DNA of 64,000 nucleotides from Rhizobium leguminosarum. Lineage in GTDB: Bacteria; Pseudomonadota; Alphaproteobacteria; Rhizobiales; Rhizobiaceae. The first letter of the stretch is position 1; every line of letters begins with the position of its first letter. This document shows positions 53,155-61,149 of the stretch, one piece after another. A program made the translations under genes and the position numbers. Where the stretch lies: NCBI RefSeq assembly GCF_001679785.1, contig NZ_CP016288.1, positions 183,809 to 247,808 of the forward strand, in the 5' to 3' direction. The notes beneath the pieces are model-generated. The model was not told the origin of the DNA. It worked only from the letters and a program-made list of their open reading frames with translations, and ran no database searches.

Positions 53155-53189
53155 TATCTTTTCGATATCGTGTCACTATCAAAAGGATA
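53155..53189. promoter_or_regulatory. Two TATC-N5-GATA dyads 22 bp apart (candidate HxlR operators)
   Basis: TATCTTTTCGATA (53155-53167) and TATCAAAAGGATA (53177-53189) lie immediately upstream of the HxlR start, spaced by two helical turns. This suits cooperative binding of two dimers and autoregulation. The oxidoreductase start is 340 bases away, so control of that gene would need a longer leader or other sites. Confidence 0.6.
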
Positions 53190-53192
53190 CCA

Positions 53193-53639
53193 ATGGAAAA
53201 TAGTGCTGTCCTGAAATGCCCGATCGCCCGTGGGCTCGATTCTGTCGGAGATGCATGGAGCATTCTCATCCTGCGGGATGCCCATATCGGCTTCACCCGG
53301 TTCGACCAGTTCAGGAGGAGTCTGGGCATCGCGCCGACGATACTCACGAAGCGCCTCAAGGCGCTGACGGAAGCTGGCTTGCTTGAAAAACGGTCCTATT
53401 CCGAAAGACCTCCCCGCGAGGAGTACATCCTCACGGAGGCAGGTCGAGATTTCCTACCAGTACTTATGATGATTGGAGCGTGGGCACACCGTCACTGCGA
53501 CGGTGAACTCGCCCGCTATATTGATGCTGAGTCAGGGGTGGAGATTGAGCCGATCGGAATAGACGCCGTGACGGGCGCGAAGCTCGGAATTCGGGCCATG
53601 CGGATGAGCGCACCACTCTCGGTAGAGGTTCAGAATTAG
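53193..53639 (+). CDS. HxlR-family transcriptional regulator
   Basis: From the ATG at 53193 (MENSAVLKCPIARGLDSVGDAW) it is 148 residues; a GTG/ATG upstream would overlap the operator repeats. The winged helix matches HxlR: CPIARGLDSVGDAWSILILRDAHIGFTRFDQFRRSLGIAPTILTKRLKALTEAGLLEKRSYSERPPREEYILTEAG. The Cys at residue 9 occupies the place of the redox or electrophile-sensing cysteine of this family. The C-terminal ~35 residues (GVEIEPIGIDAVTGAKLGIRAM) form an extension. Divergent from the old yellow enzyme gene. Confidence 0.9.
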   Translation: MENSAVLKCPIARGLDSVGDAWSILILRDAHIGFTRFDQFRRSLGIAPTILTKRLKALTEAGLLEKRSYSERPPREEYILTEAGRDFLPVLMMIGAWAHRHCDGELARYIDAESGVEIEPIGIDAVTGAKLGIRAMRMSAPLSVEVQN

Positions 53640-53818
53640 CGGCCACTGGAAGTGAACGGCGGCCCAATGCACGAACTTGCGGTTCATGGTGCCGGTCGCT
53701 GTCAACCCTATGCCGCCTTGGCTGTCGGCGTAGGAAGCCGAAAGGATCATCCCGCGAAGAAGCGGTGACAGCGCGGCGACGTTAACGTCACCCTGCAGCT
53801 TCATATCCGGAAGCATCG
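53640..53818 (-). pseudogene. Fragment of an unknown plasmid-type gene
   Basis: A minus-strand piece reads LQGDVNVAALSPLLRGMILS, ASYADSQGGIGLTATGTMNR and KFVHWAAVHFQWP, then continues out of register. This pattern (ALSPLL...GGIGLTATGTMNRKFVHW) occurs at the N-terminus of hypothetical proteins on rhizobial plasmids; function unknown. Truncated at both ends, next to an IS fragment. Confidence 0.45.
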
Positions 53819-53821
53819 TGC

Positions 53822-54045
53822 GGCTTTGTGAAGATCTTCGGCCGGTTGAAAACGGAACTCTTCTACCCCCGAGACTGGAAGACCATCACAATCGAACAGT
53901 TCGTCAGAGAGGTTGATGCCTACATCCGATGGTACAATGAAAAGCGCATCAAATTATCACTGGGGTCACGCAGTCCGATAGAGTATCGAAGAAGTCTTGG
54001 CCTTAATGTATAAATCAGTCCAAGTTTTTATCCGCACCCCCACCG
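53822..54045 (+). mobile_element. IS3-family (IS150-like) 3' fragment
   Basis: The frame reads FVKIFGRLKTELFYPRDWKT and YIRWYNEKRIKLSLGSRSPI, ending EYRRSLGLNV: the last ~65 residues of an IS3-family OrfB, with the conserved YNxxRIhxxLG ending. It is followed by a terminal-repeat-like stretch (GTCCAAGTTTTTATCCGCAC). The 5' part is missing. Dead remnant. Confidence 0.75.
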
Positions 54046-54225
54046 GCTCAGTTCCGCGTGGAAACCAACAGCCAAGTCTATTTGGACATGGCAGATTTCG
54101 ACAAGAGGCTTTTCAACTCGGGTGCGATGGTGGATCCGTACGATTCGCGCGGCAAAATCAGCTCGTCATTGGGTAGCGGACGGGCCAGCTCTTTGGCTTC
54201 ACCTGCGGGTTTCAGAAATCTGTCC

Positions 54226-54270
54226 GCGGCTCATCAGCATCCGATATGTCGGTGGATGCTGATGAGCCGC
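54226..54270. repeat. Perfect 17-bp inverted repeat (strong hairpin)
   Basis: GCGGCTCATCAGCATCC (54226-54242) and its exact complement (54254-54270) flank an 11-base loop (GATATGTCGGT). No U-run follows on either side. It lies between the IS fragment and the 3' end of the aldehyde dehydrogenase. It may act as a transcription barrier, an IS end or a REP-like element. Confidence 0.75.
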
Positions 54271-54347
54271 GCTGGCAAAGGCCCGTATTGCCAATCCATG
54301 AAATCTTCAAGGCCTTGCTACAGCTGTCGTCCTGAAAACTGAGTGTC

Positions 54348-55814
54348 TCAGAACGGATAGTGACGCTCCAGTGTCTGCATCGTGATCCAGCGCAAATCCG
54401 TGAACTCAGCGATACCCGCTTTCCCGCCAAAGCGGCCTATTCCAGACGCCTTTATACCACCAAGCGGCATTTGCGCCTCGTCATGCACGGTGGGGCCGTT
54501 GATGTGGCAGATACCCGACTCAATGCGGTTCGCGACTTGCCAGGCCCGTGCAATGTCGCGACCAAAGACGGCTGCGGACAAGCCGTATTCAGTATCATTG
54601 GCGAGGTTGACAGCCTCATCGACGCTGCCGACCCGGAGAATAGGTTTGACCGGACCGAAGCTCTCTTCGCGAAATATCCGCATCGATGGAGTGACATAAT
54701 CAATCAGCGTTGCCCGCATCAAAGTCGAATTTGATTTCCCGCCGATGACAACCTTGGCTCCCTGCGCCACTGCATCTTCAATCAGCTCGTTGCACCGATC
54801 GACAGTTCCTTGGTTCACAACGGCGCCCAGTACAACGGGACCGTTCCTTGGGTCTCCTGCCGGAAGCTTTGCCGTTTTTGCGACAAGGGCGTTGACGAAA
54901 TCGTCTGCGATCTTTTTATCAACGATAATTCGTTCGGTGGACATGCAGATTTGTCCTGAGTTCATGAATGCGCCAAACGCGGCAGCCTGAACGGCTGCAT
55001 CTACGTCCGCATCATCTAGGACAACGAGCGGTGCCTTCCCGCCAAGTTCAAGAACCACAGGTTTCAGGTATTTCGCGCAGGTCAAAGCAACGGCACGCCC
55101 GACCGCGGTGGATCCCGTGAAGCTCACCCGGCGGACAGCAGGGTGTGCCACCATCGACTCGAAAACGGAGGCGGCATCCGCCGGTGCGTTAGTGATGTAG
55201 TTGACGACACCTTTGGGGAGTCCTCCCTCCTGCAACGCCTCAATCACCAGGGAATGCGTTTTCGGGCACTGCTCCGAACCTTTGAGAACGATCGTGTTTC
55301 CGCAGGCAAGCGGCGCCGCCAGCGCCCGTATGACCAGAATGACGGGCGCGTTCCACGGCGCGACTCCAACAACGACACCCGCCGGAACCCGGATTGCCAT
55401 CGCCAAGCTGCCGGGTATATCCGAAGGTATCACCTCTCCGCTGATCTGCGTAGTCATCGCAGCTGCTTCCTCCAGCATGTTCGCGGCGAGGTTTACGTTG
55501 AAGTCGGCCCATACTTGAGTGGCTCCGATCTCGGCTTTCATAGCCTCGGCGAAGGAGACCGCGCGATTGCGTATGGCGGCTGCCGCCTTCATCAAATAAG
55601 CACGTCGTTCACTTGGACCGATCTTCGACCATCCCGAGAATGCGCGCTGCGCTGACTCTACCGCAGCTTTACAATCGTCAGAGGTCGCAGCGGCGGCTTC
55701 GCTGACCCGTTCGCCCGTTATCGGATTGCGACGCTCAAAAAACGCTCCATTCGATGCGCTGCGAAAATCGCCCGCGATCAAAAGCCTGGTTTCGAGTATT
55801 TTTGCAGTCTCCAT
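54348..55814 (-). CDS. Aldehyde dehydrogenase, vanillin/benzaldehyde type
   Basis: From the ATG at 55814 (METAKILETRLLIAGDF) it is 488 residues with GGGAGGAAT before it; a longer frame adds 31 unconserved residues. Motifs: APWNAPVILVIRALAAPLACGNTIVLKGSE, FTGSTAVGRA, general-base Glu in VVLELGGKAPLV, nucleophilic Cys in FMNSGQICMSTER. The ending INGPTVHDEAQMPLGGIKAS and AEFTDLRWITMQ, close to the C-terminus, resembles vanillin and salicylaldehyde dehydrogenases (LigV/Vdh/DoxF). It would convert an aromatic aldehyde to the acid, feeding the O-demethylase nearby. Same strand as the hydroxylase, 220 bases downstream of it. Confidence 0.85.
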   Translation of the reverse strand: METAKILETRLLIAGDFRSASNGAFFERRNPITGERVSEAAAATSDDCKAAVESAQRAFSGWSKIGPSERRAYLMKAAAAIRNRAVSFAEAMKAEIGATQVWADFNVNLAANMLEEAAAMTTQISGEVIPSDIPGSLAMAIRVPAGVVVGVAPWNAPVILVIRALAAPLACGNTIVLKGSEQCPKTHSLVIEALQEGGLPKGVVNYITNAPADAASVFESMVAHPAVRRVSFTGSTAVGRAVALTCAKYLKPVVLELGGKAPLVVLDDADVDAAVQAAAFGAFMNSGQICMSTERIIVDKKIADDFVNALVAKTAKLPAGDPRNGPVVLGAVVNQGTVDRCNELIEDAVAQGAKVVIGGKSNSTLMRATLIDYVTPSMRIFREESFGPVKPILRVGSVDEAVNLANDTEYGLSAAVFGRDIARAWQVANRIESGICHINGPTVHDEAQMPLGGIKASGIGRFGGKAGIAEFTDLRWITMQTLERHYPF

Positions 55815-56034
55815 GGTATTCCTCCCTTGTGTTGAACATCTATTGCAGTCGATCTCATTACCGGGACTCGCTGAGCGAGGGGTCACAGGTTGATTGTTCG
55901 CCTTCATTCCGTCCGTCTCCTTGGTACCACGGACTCTGCCAAAATCTGGAGGAAGTTGAGGGTCTCAGGTCACCGGACTATAAAAACTTAGTGTGGCTTC
56001 ATCGCGATTACCGCCGCCGTGACGCCTCTTCACC

Positions 56035-57711
56035 CTACGCTCGGATCTGGCCCAAGACAGTCTCGACGATATGAATGGCGTCGCCATCGCCATCTCCGCG
56101 CCAAGCGATGACCTGGTCTGGCCGAATGAGCACAAGCGGCTTGCGATAAATTGCCCGGAGTTGATCCTCTTCTATATCGACGACGGTGAGATCCATTCCG
56201 GCCATTCTAGCGGCTGTAACGAACTCGGTTCCTGGCGAAGACGAGGGGCGAAGCCGCAGGAGGGTCCATTCAAACCCAAATCGATCGAACAATGACGTTT
56301 GAGAGTTCAACCAAACATGGGGCGCTCTGCCCCCCGGCGCGGCATTTGGAACGTAAACATCCGGCAGGTCCGGAGCCTGTCCTTCCCCTTCGGAGAGGAT
56401 TATCGGCGAATGGTCGTAGCGAGCGCCGAACGTCACGCCGGGTATGTTGAACTCGGAACGCCCATGTGCCTCCAGGTATGCGCCGGCTTCCCGTCGCAAA
56501 TCCGATCCGAGATCCGAGTCCGCCTCGATGTCGGGTTTCGGGACGTAGTTTCCGATGGATTCGGCGAACGCCCGAGCGAAGCCGGTGTTTCGCACGGCCA
56601 CCGGGCGTCGCTCCAGTTCATAGGTATCGAGAAGGAATGACGGTGCATTTCCTCTCACAACAGAAGCGATTTTCCAACCTAGATTGACCGCGTCATCCAC
56701 CGCCGTATTGTACCCCAAGCCACCGGCTGGCGTAAAAAGATGAACCGCGTCGCCGCCGAGGAATATCCGGCCAGCCTGAAACTTCTCGGCGACAAGGGCA
56801 AACCCGGCCGTCCAGGTGCCGCGAGAAAGAATTTCCCCCTCAACGGGATACCCGACCACCGTCTGGAACATCTTCAGCGCTTGCGCATCGGATATATCGT
56901 CTTCGCTCTCGCCTTCCTTTAGTTGGGTGTGAAAAGCAAACTCGCCTTTGCCGTCGACGGCGGCCATAAACGCCCGGCGCTCAGGATTGAACGCCACGTT
57001 CATCCAGGCTGGTGCAAAGGGAACAACCTCATAGAACTGCGGGCAGCGAAGATAGAGGGCAAACATTTTCCCGCCGAAGAAATCTCTGACTGCCCCGCCA
57101 TCGCCCTGATATCGAATGCCAAGTGTCCGACGTATGAAGCTTTTCGCGCCGTCTCCTCCAATAAGATATTTGGCCCTTACGGAGCGCGTGCTCTCGGAGC
57201 CGACCTGACTTGCGGTCATGGTCACGGCGTCACCAACGTCCTCGAACCGGGATATTCGCCACCCGTAGTTCACCGAAACCGTAGACAGAGCTTCGGCGTG
57301 CTTACGCAGAACTCGCTCGACAAACTTCTGAGAGACACGGTGGGGCAATTCGGCCGCGCTCCAGGATCCTGTCATTGTCAGGATCTTCTCGCGCGCCTCT
57401 TTGGCTGAGGGAAGGCGAAAGCGCGCCAATTCATGGTGAGCATATCGCGTGAAATATGCGATATCGGTTGGAAAGTCTTCAGGCATGCCGAGTGCACGGA
57501 TCTCATCCGCAAATCCCAGGCGTCGAAAATGCTCCATCGTCCTTGCCTGAGTGGCATTGGCCTGGGGATTGAAAGCCGTCGAAGATTTCTCGTCAAAAAG
57601 AATGGTTGAAACGCCTCGGCGGCCGAGCTCATTGGCCAGCATCAGTCCGAATGGACCGCCACCCGCGATGGCGACATCGTAAACTTCGTGAGTCACGGCA
57701 AAACCTCCCAA
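56035..57711 (-). CDS. FAD-dependent aromatic-ring hydroxylase (MhpA/PheA class)
   Basis: A 558-residue flavoprotein monooxygenase. FAD fingerprint VAIAGGGPFGLMLANELGRRG (GxGxxG near residue 16), the DG motif YLIGGDGAKSFIRRTLGI, the GD motif FLGGDAVHLFTPAGGLGYNTAVDDAVNLGWKIA, and a C-terminal thioredoxin-like domain (FDRFGFEWTLLRL...GMDLTVVDIE). Class A hydroxylases of this length act on phenols or phenylpropanoids using NAD(P)H and O2. It precedes the aldehyde dehydrogenase on the minus strand; the MarR gene lies just upstream. Substrate inferred as a lignin-type phenol. Confidence 0.88.
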   Translation of the reverse strand: MGGFAVTHEVYDVAIAGGGPFGLMLANELGRRGVSTILFDEKSSTAFNPQANATQARTMEHFRRLGFADEIRALGMPEDFPTDIAYFTRYAHHELARFRLPSAKEAREKILTMTGSWSAAELPHRVSQKFVERVLRKHAEALSTVSVNYGWRISRFEDVGDAVTMTASQVGSESTRSVRAKYLIGGDGAKSFIRRTLGIRYQGDGGAVRDFFGGKMFALYLRCPQFYEVVPFAPAWMNVAFNPERRAFMAAVDGKGEFAFHTQLKEGESEDDISDAQALKMFQTVVGYPVEGEILSRGTWTAGFALVAEKFQAGRIFLGGDAVHLFTPAGGLGYNTAVDDAVNLGWKIASVVRGNAPSFLLDTYELERRPVAVRNTGFARAFAESIGNYVPKPDIEADSDLGSDLRREAGAYLEAHGRSEFNIPGVTFGARYDHSPIILSEGEGQAPDLPDVYVPNAAPGGRAPHVWLNSQTSLFDRFGFEWTLLRLRPSSSPGTEFVTAARMAGMDLTVVDIEEDQLRAIYRKPLVLIRPDQVIAWRGDGDGDAIHIVETVLGQIRA

Positions 57712-57750
57712 ATCCGCTGGTGCGAAAATAGTAAGGAAACCGGACCAATG

Positions 57751-58215
57751 TCAATCGGCTTGATCACCCTCTTTGTTGATTTGGCACTCTACATATTTCC
57801 CGAGAGCTTCTACCATGAGATCGACCATTGCCGGCCCGAGCTGGTCACGCATTTCACTTTCGGCCACCTCCAGGCTTTGATGAAAGGCCTCCAGCCAAAC
57901 GAAGCCGCTGTCTGTGAAGCATACGAGCTTTGCCCTGCCGTCGTCAGGATCTTGGCGTTTTTCAATGAGGCCGGTTCGTTCCACCTGATCGACCAGTTCA
58001 CTCATCGATTGCTTTGTGAGAGAGGCGCGTCTCGCCAGTTCCGTGAGCCTTGTCCCGTCTTCGTCGAGGTTTCGGGTTAGATTAATATGTGCGGCGGTAA
58101 GTTCGGAATGCCCTTTGGCTTTCAGATTTTCGATGATCCTGTTCTCGAATATCCTGACCGCCTCGTTCATCCGACGGCCAATGTTGCTCCTGCGCCACGC
58201 ATTTTTCAAAATCAT
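57751..58215 (-). CDS. MarR-family transcriptional regulator
   Basis: A 154-residue winged-helix protein: LTAAHINLTRNLDEDGTRLTELARRASLTKQSMSELVDQVERTGLIEKRQDPDDGRAKLVCFTDSG (recognition helix plus wing), with helices ALGKYVECQINKE at the end. MarR proteins commonly sense aromatic acids. It lies head-to-head with the O-demethylase gene and 39 bases before the hydroxylase, so it can control both directions. A perfect dyad upstream of the O-demethylase is the candidate site. Confidence 0.88.
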   Translation of the reverse strand: MILKNAWRRSNIGRRMNEAVRIFENRIIENLKAKGHSELTAAHINLTRNLDEDGTRLTELARRASLTKQSMSELVDQVERTGLIEKRQDPDDGRAKLVCFTDSGFVWLEAFHQSLEVAESEMRDQLGPAMVDLMVEALGKYVECQINKEGDQAD

Positions 58216-58294
58216 TTTTTACCACCTCGGAAGCTATCAATTTACACGAGTAAGCCTGTGGCAGGTATTTTTCCAGCCCCTCGACTAAAATTGG

Positions 58295-58347
58295 TTGACA
58301 TATGCCGCTTTCACAAAATATGGTCAGGCTACCTTACTAAATAAGGT
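58295..58347 (+). promoter_or_regulatory. Candidate O-demethylase promoter with MarR-type dyad
   Basis: TTGACA (58295-58300) is followed after 18 bases by TATGGT (58319-58324). The perfect dyad ACCTTA-CTAAA-TAAGGT spans 58331-58347, at the expected transcription start. This arrangement suits repression by the divergently encoded MarR protein; binding is inferred. Confidence 0.5.
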
Positions 58348-58364
58348 GTCTTGGAGGAGGCTTT

Positions 58365-58478
58365 ATGAACGAGAGGCTCTTGCGGCCGATATGGGGACCA
58401 ACGCGCTGCACCATCCCGTGCACGGTTCTCGCCACCACCAAGAACAGTCGATTTAGTAGGCCACTGGTCGACGTATAG
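58365..58478 (+). CDS. Possible 37-residue leader peptide
   Basis: A very strong ribosome site (GGAGGAGG) is seven bases ahead of an ATG opening a 37-codon frame: MNERLLRPIWGPTRCTIPCT, then VLATTKNSRFSRPLVDV. It lies between the candidate promoter and the O-demethylase start 48 bases beyond its stop. No family match known to me. It could be a regulatory leader or a remnant; the ribosome site is the main argument. Confidence 0.35.
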   Translation: MNERLLRPIWGPTRCTIPCTVLATTKNSRFSRPLVDV

Positions 58479-58525
58479 TCAAATCGCTCAGCAGAGCGGA
58501 ACATAAAGAGGAGGATGTTCGAGCA

Positions 58526-59941
58526 ATGGTAAAGGCAAACGGCGCGCGATCACTGCAGGATTTGGTCGACGAGAAAGCCAATCTCGTCGAGTATTTTTAC
58601 AACGACACGCTTGCGCCCCATTACCGGGCGCGTACCGGGCTCACCGCTGCGTTCATTCCGCCGGAATTCACAAACTGGCGAGACGAGCAACGCGCCTGGC
58701 GCGAGACCGCGATCCTGTTCGACCAGTCGCACCATATGCCGGAACTGATGCTCAAAGGTCCCGATGCGTTTCGTCTGCTTGAAAAGCTCGGCATCAACAG
58801 TCTGGCGAATTTTACGATTGACCGCGCCAAGCAATTCGTGGCTTGCACGCCACGCGGCCATGTCATCGGCGACTGCGTCGTCTACAGACTTGCCGAGGAA
58901 ACCTTCGAGCTGATCAGCGGCATGCCTGTCCTGAACTGGGTCCAGTTTAACGCGGAACAAGGCGGCTACGACGTGACGATCGAGCGCGACGACCCGACGC
59001 CTTACAACCCGACCGGCAGGCGCTGGTTCTACCGTTTCCAGTTGGAAGGTCCCAATGCCGGCCTGATCTTCAACGCTGCGGTCGAGGGCGGCGCCCCGGA
59101 GATTGCATTCTTCAGAACCGCGAAGGTGAAAATTGGCGGATGCGAAGTGCTCGTTCTACGGCATGGAATGGCGGGCCATCTGGGAGCAGAGCTTTCAGGA
59201 CCGTATGAGGATATGGAAAAGGTGCGCGCCGCACTCATCAGGGCCGGTGAGGCGCATAGGCTGAAGCAGGGCGGGACGAAGACCTACTTTAGTACGATCT
59301 TCGAGTTTGGCTGGATGCCTTACCCCCTGCCGGGCATCTATACGGGCGAAGAACTGCGCGATTTTCGCCAATGGCTGTCTGGAAACGGTTGGGAAGCGAA
59401 CGCCCAACTCGGCGGCAGCTTCGTCTCGGATAATATTGAAGATTACTACGTCACCCCGTGGGATCTCGGCTACGGCCATATTCTCAAGTTCGATCATGAC
59501 TTCATTGGGCGCGAAGCCCTGGAAGCCCTGCCCGTGGAGAAGCGGCGCCAAAAGGTCACGCTGGTATGGAACCGCGACGACGTTGCGGCAATCTTTGTGT
59601 CTTGCCTCGGAGACGGGCCACGATACAAGGCTATAGACTTGCCGGTCGCCTATTATGGCTGGCCCCAGTTTGATGAGGTGCGGGGTCGGGATGGCATGCT
59701 CGTCGGTCACTCCTGCCATTGCGGTTACAGCAACAACGAAGGCGAAATGCTGTCTCTCGCCATGCTCGACGTCCAAAACGCGACTCCCGGGACGGAAGTG
59801 ACGCTCACCTGGGGAGAGCCTCGTGGCGGGTCCCGGAAGCCGCATGTCGAACGGCACGAGCAGTTCAAGGTCAGAGCGGTCGTGGCGCCCGTTCCCTATG
59901 CAAGTTCCGTTCAAAAGATGAAGCGCGCTGCGATCAGCTGA
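58526..59941 (+). CDS. ligM: Tetrahydrofolate-dependent O-demethylase, LigM-like (GcvT fold)
   Basis: A 471-residue aminomethyltransferase-fold protein, the same length as LigM of Sphingobium SYK-6 and collinear with what I recall of it: FTNWRDEQRAWRETAILFDQSHHM, VACTPRGHVIGDCVVYRLAEE, VLRHGMAGHLGAEL-GPYE, GSFVSDNIEDYYVTPWDLGYG, KFDHDFIGREALEAL and GYSNNEGEMLSLAMLD. LigM moves the methyl group of vanillate or 3-O-methylgallate to tetrahydrofolate. A MetF-like gene follows on the same strand and an aromatic aldehyde dehydrogenase lies nearby, which supports this role. Other GcvT-fold demethylases act on betaines or DMSP, so the substrate is not proven. Confidence 0.8.
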   Translation: MVKANGARSLQDLVDEKANLVEYFYNDTLAPHYRARTGLTAAFIPPEFTNWRDEQRAWRETAILFDQSHHMPELMLKGPDAFRLLEKLGINSLANFTIDRAKQFVACTPRGHVIGDCVVYRLAEETFELISGMPVLNWVQFNAEQGGYDVTIERDDPTPYNPTGRRWFYRFQLEGPNAGLIFNAAVEGGAPEIAFFRTAKVKIGGCEVLVLRHGMAGHLGAELSGPYEDMEKVRAALIRAGEAHRLKQGGTKTYFSTIFEFGWMPYPLPGIYTGEELRDFRQWLSGNGWEANAQLGGSFVSDNIEDYYVTPWDLGYGHILKFDHDFIGREALEALPVEKRRQKVTLVWNRDDVAAIFVSCLGDGPRYKAIDLPVAYYGWPQFDEVRGRDGMLVGHSCHCGYSNNEGEMLSLAMLDVQNATPGTEVTLTWGEPRGGSRKPHVERHEQFKVRAVVAPVPYASSVQKMKRAAIS

Positions 59942-60090
59942 CCATTGCCGGTATTCGCTTAGCGCATCTTCGTCAGAGCGAACACCGGTGTTGTCCTGGC
60001 TACGGATACCCTGCGGTCTGCTACTCGGCAACGTTCACATTCTTCTTGCTCAATGAGAATTCGCCTGTCTCGCAGGCGGGATGGGTTTTT

Positions 60091-60960
60091 ATGGCTATGT
60101 CGCAAGCAATACATCTCCGAGACCAGAGCGATGTACTGGATGACTTTTCGGTGGAAGTGACGACAAAAGATACCGCACAGCTGGCGGCCATGTCTGGCGC
60201 GATCCCCAAAGGCACGATCATCTCGATTCCGTTTCTGTCAACGGAAAGCGATGCCGACCGGATTAGGGCGGCCAAAATGGTCCGACAGGCGGGATACGTA
60301 CCCTTGCCTCACATTGCCGCCAGACGTCTGGGGTCGGAATCCATGCTATCGGCAATGCTGTCGGCGCTTGTCAATGACGCCCAGGTGAGCCGATTGCTCC
60401 TAGTCGCGGGCGATGCCGACCCTCCCAAGGGCCCGTTCTTGGATACCGCTACGATCTTACGTAGCGGTATCCTCGAACAGCATGGGATCAGCAATGTCTC
60501 GATAGCCGGGCATCCGGAAGGACACCCGGTCCAGAACGCTGCCATGCTCACCAGTGCGCTGCTGGAAAAGCGACTAATCATGGAAGCAGCAAATATCGAG
60601 TGGTCGATTTTCACTCAGTTTGCGTTCGCATCGGAACCCGTACTTGCCTGGATAGGTGAACTGCGTCGATTGGGTATCGAAGTCCCGATCCACATCGGTA
60701 TTCCTGGCCCGGCAAGCGTGAGAACGCTATTGAAATTTGCAGCGGTTTGCGGCGTTTCCGCATCCACATCCGTCCTCAAGAAGTACGGTCTATCGATCAC
60801 TCAGTTGTTGTCGAGCGCGGGGCCAGACGCTCTTGTCAATGAGTATGCTACCGGCTTGAGCAACGCCGAATATGGCGATGTTCGTCTGCATTTCTATCCG
60901 TTTGGAGGACTACACAAAACAGTGGACTGGTTGCAAGAGTACCGGACGCGACATTCCTAA
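60091..60960 (+). CDS. metF: Methylenetetrahydrofolate reductase family protein
   Basis: A 289-residue TIM barrel from the ATG at 60091 (MAMSQAIHLRDQSDVLDDFS). Family features: FSVEVTTKD (the FSxE strand), GAIPKGTIISIPFLS, MVRQAGYVPLPHIAARRL, LLLVAGDADPPKGPF (GD-rich loop) and VSIAGHPEGHP, with PIHIGIPGPASVRTLLKFAAVCGV near the FAD-side. It would oxidise methyl-THF back to methylene-THF, regenerating the acceptor for the O-demethylase, as MetF does beside ligM in SYK-6. Shorter than E. coli MetF by only a few residues. 149 bases separate it from the O-demethylase; a longer in-frame start inside that gene is rejected. Confidence 0.8.
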   Translation: MAMSQAIHLRDQSDVLDDFSVEVTTKDTAQLAAMSGAIPKGTIISIPFLSTESDADRIRAAKMVRQAGYVPLPHIAARRLGSESMLSAMLSALVNDAQVSRLLLVAGDADPPKGPFLDTATILRSGILEQHGISNVSIAGHPEGHPVQNAAMLTSALLEKRLIMEAANIEWSIFTQFAFASEPVLAWIGELRRLGIEVPIHIGIPGPASVRTLLKFAAVCGVSASTSVLKKYGLSITQLLSSAGPDALVNEYATGLSNAEYGDVRLHFYPFGGLHKTVDWLQEYRTRHS

Positions 60961-61057
60961 GGCGCCCATGCGATTGTCAGGACGCCTGACTAGACTGGAG
61001 CATTTCCGACTCGGACAACACGGACAGGCGGTCCATGAATGCGGAGAAAACTTGACG

Positions 61058-61082
61058 TATTAGTACGGTTTCCGTACCAATA
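61058..61082. promoter_or_regulatory. Dyad overlapping a possible promoter of the aromatic-acid importer
   Basis: TATTAGTACGG (61058-61068), TTT, CCGTACCAATA (61072-61082) is an inverted repeat with 10 of 11 pairs. TTGACG (61052-61057) just before it could be a -35 box. It lies 68 bases upstream of the binding protein gene and is a good operator candidate; the regulator is unknown. Confidence 0.5.
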
Positions 61083-61149
61083 CTAGCGGAGGAAGTGGCG
61101 CTTCAGCGTCAAGGCGCCCGGACGCTTTTCCGGTTGGGAGGGAAAAAAT

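Noticed and set aside
60961..61149. Riboswitch ahead of the Liv binding protein
   Set aside because: The only clear structure is a 25-bp DNA dyad over a promoter-like region; it fits an operator better than an RNA aptamer.
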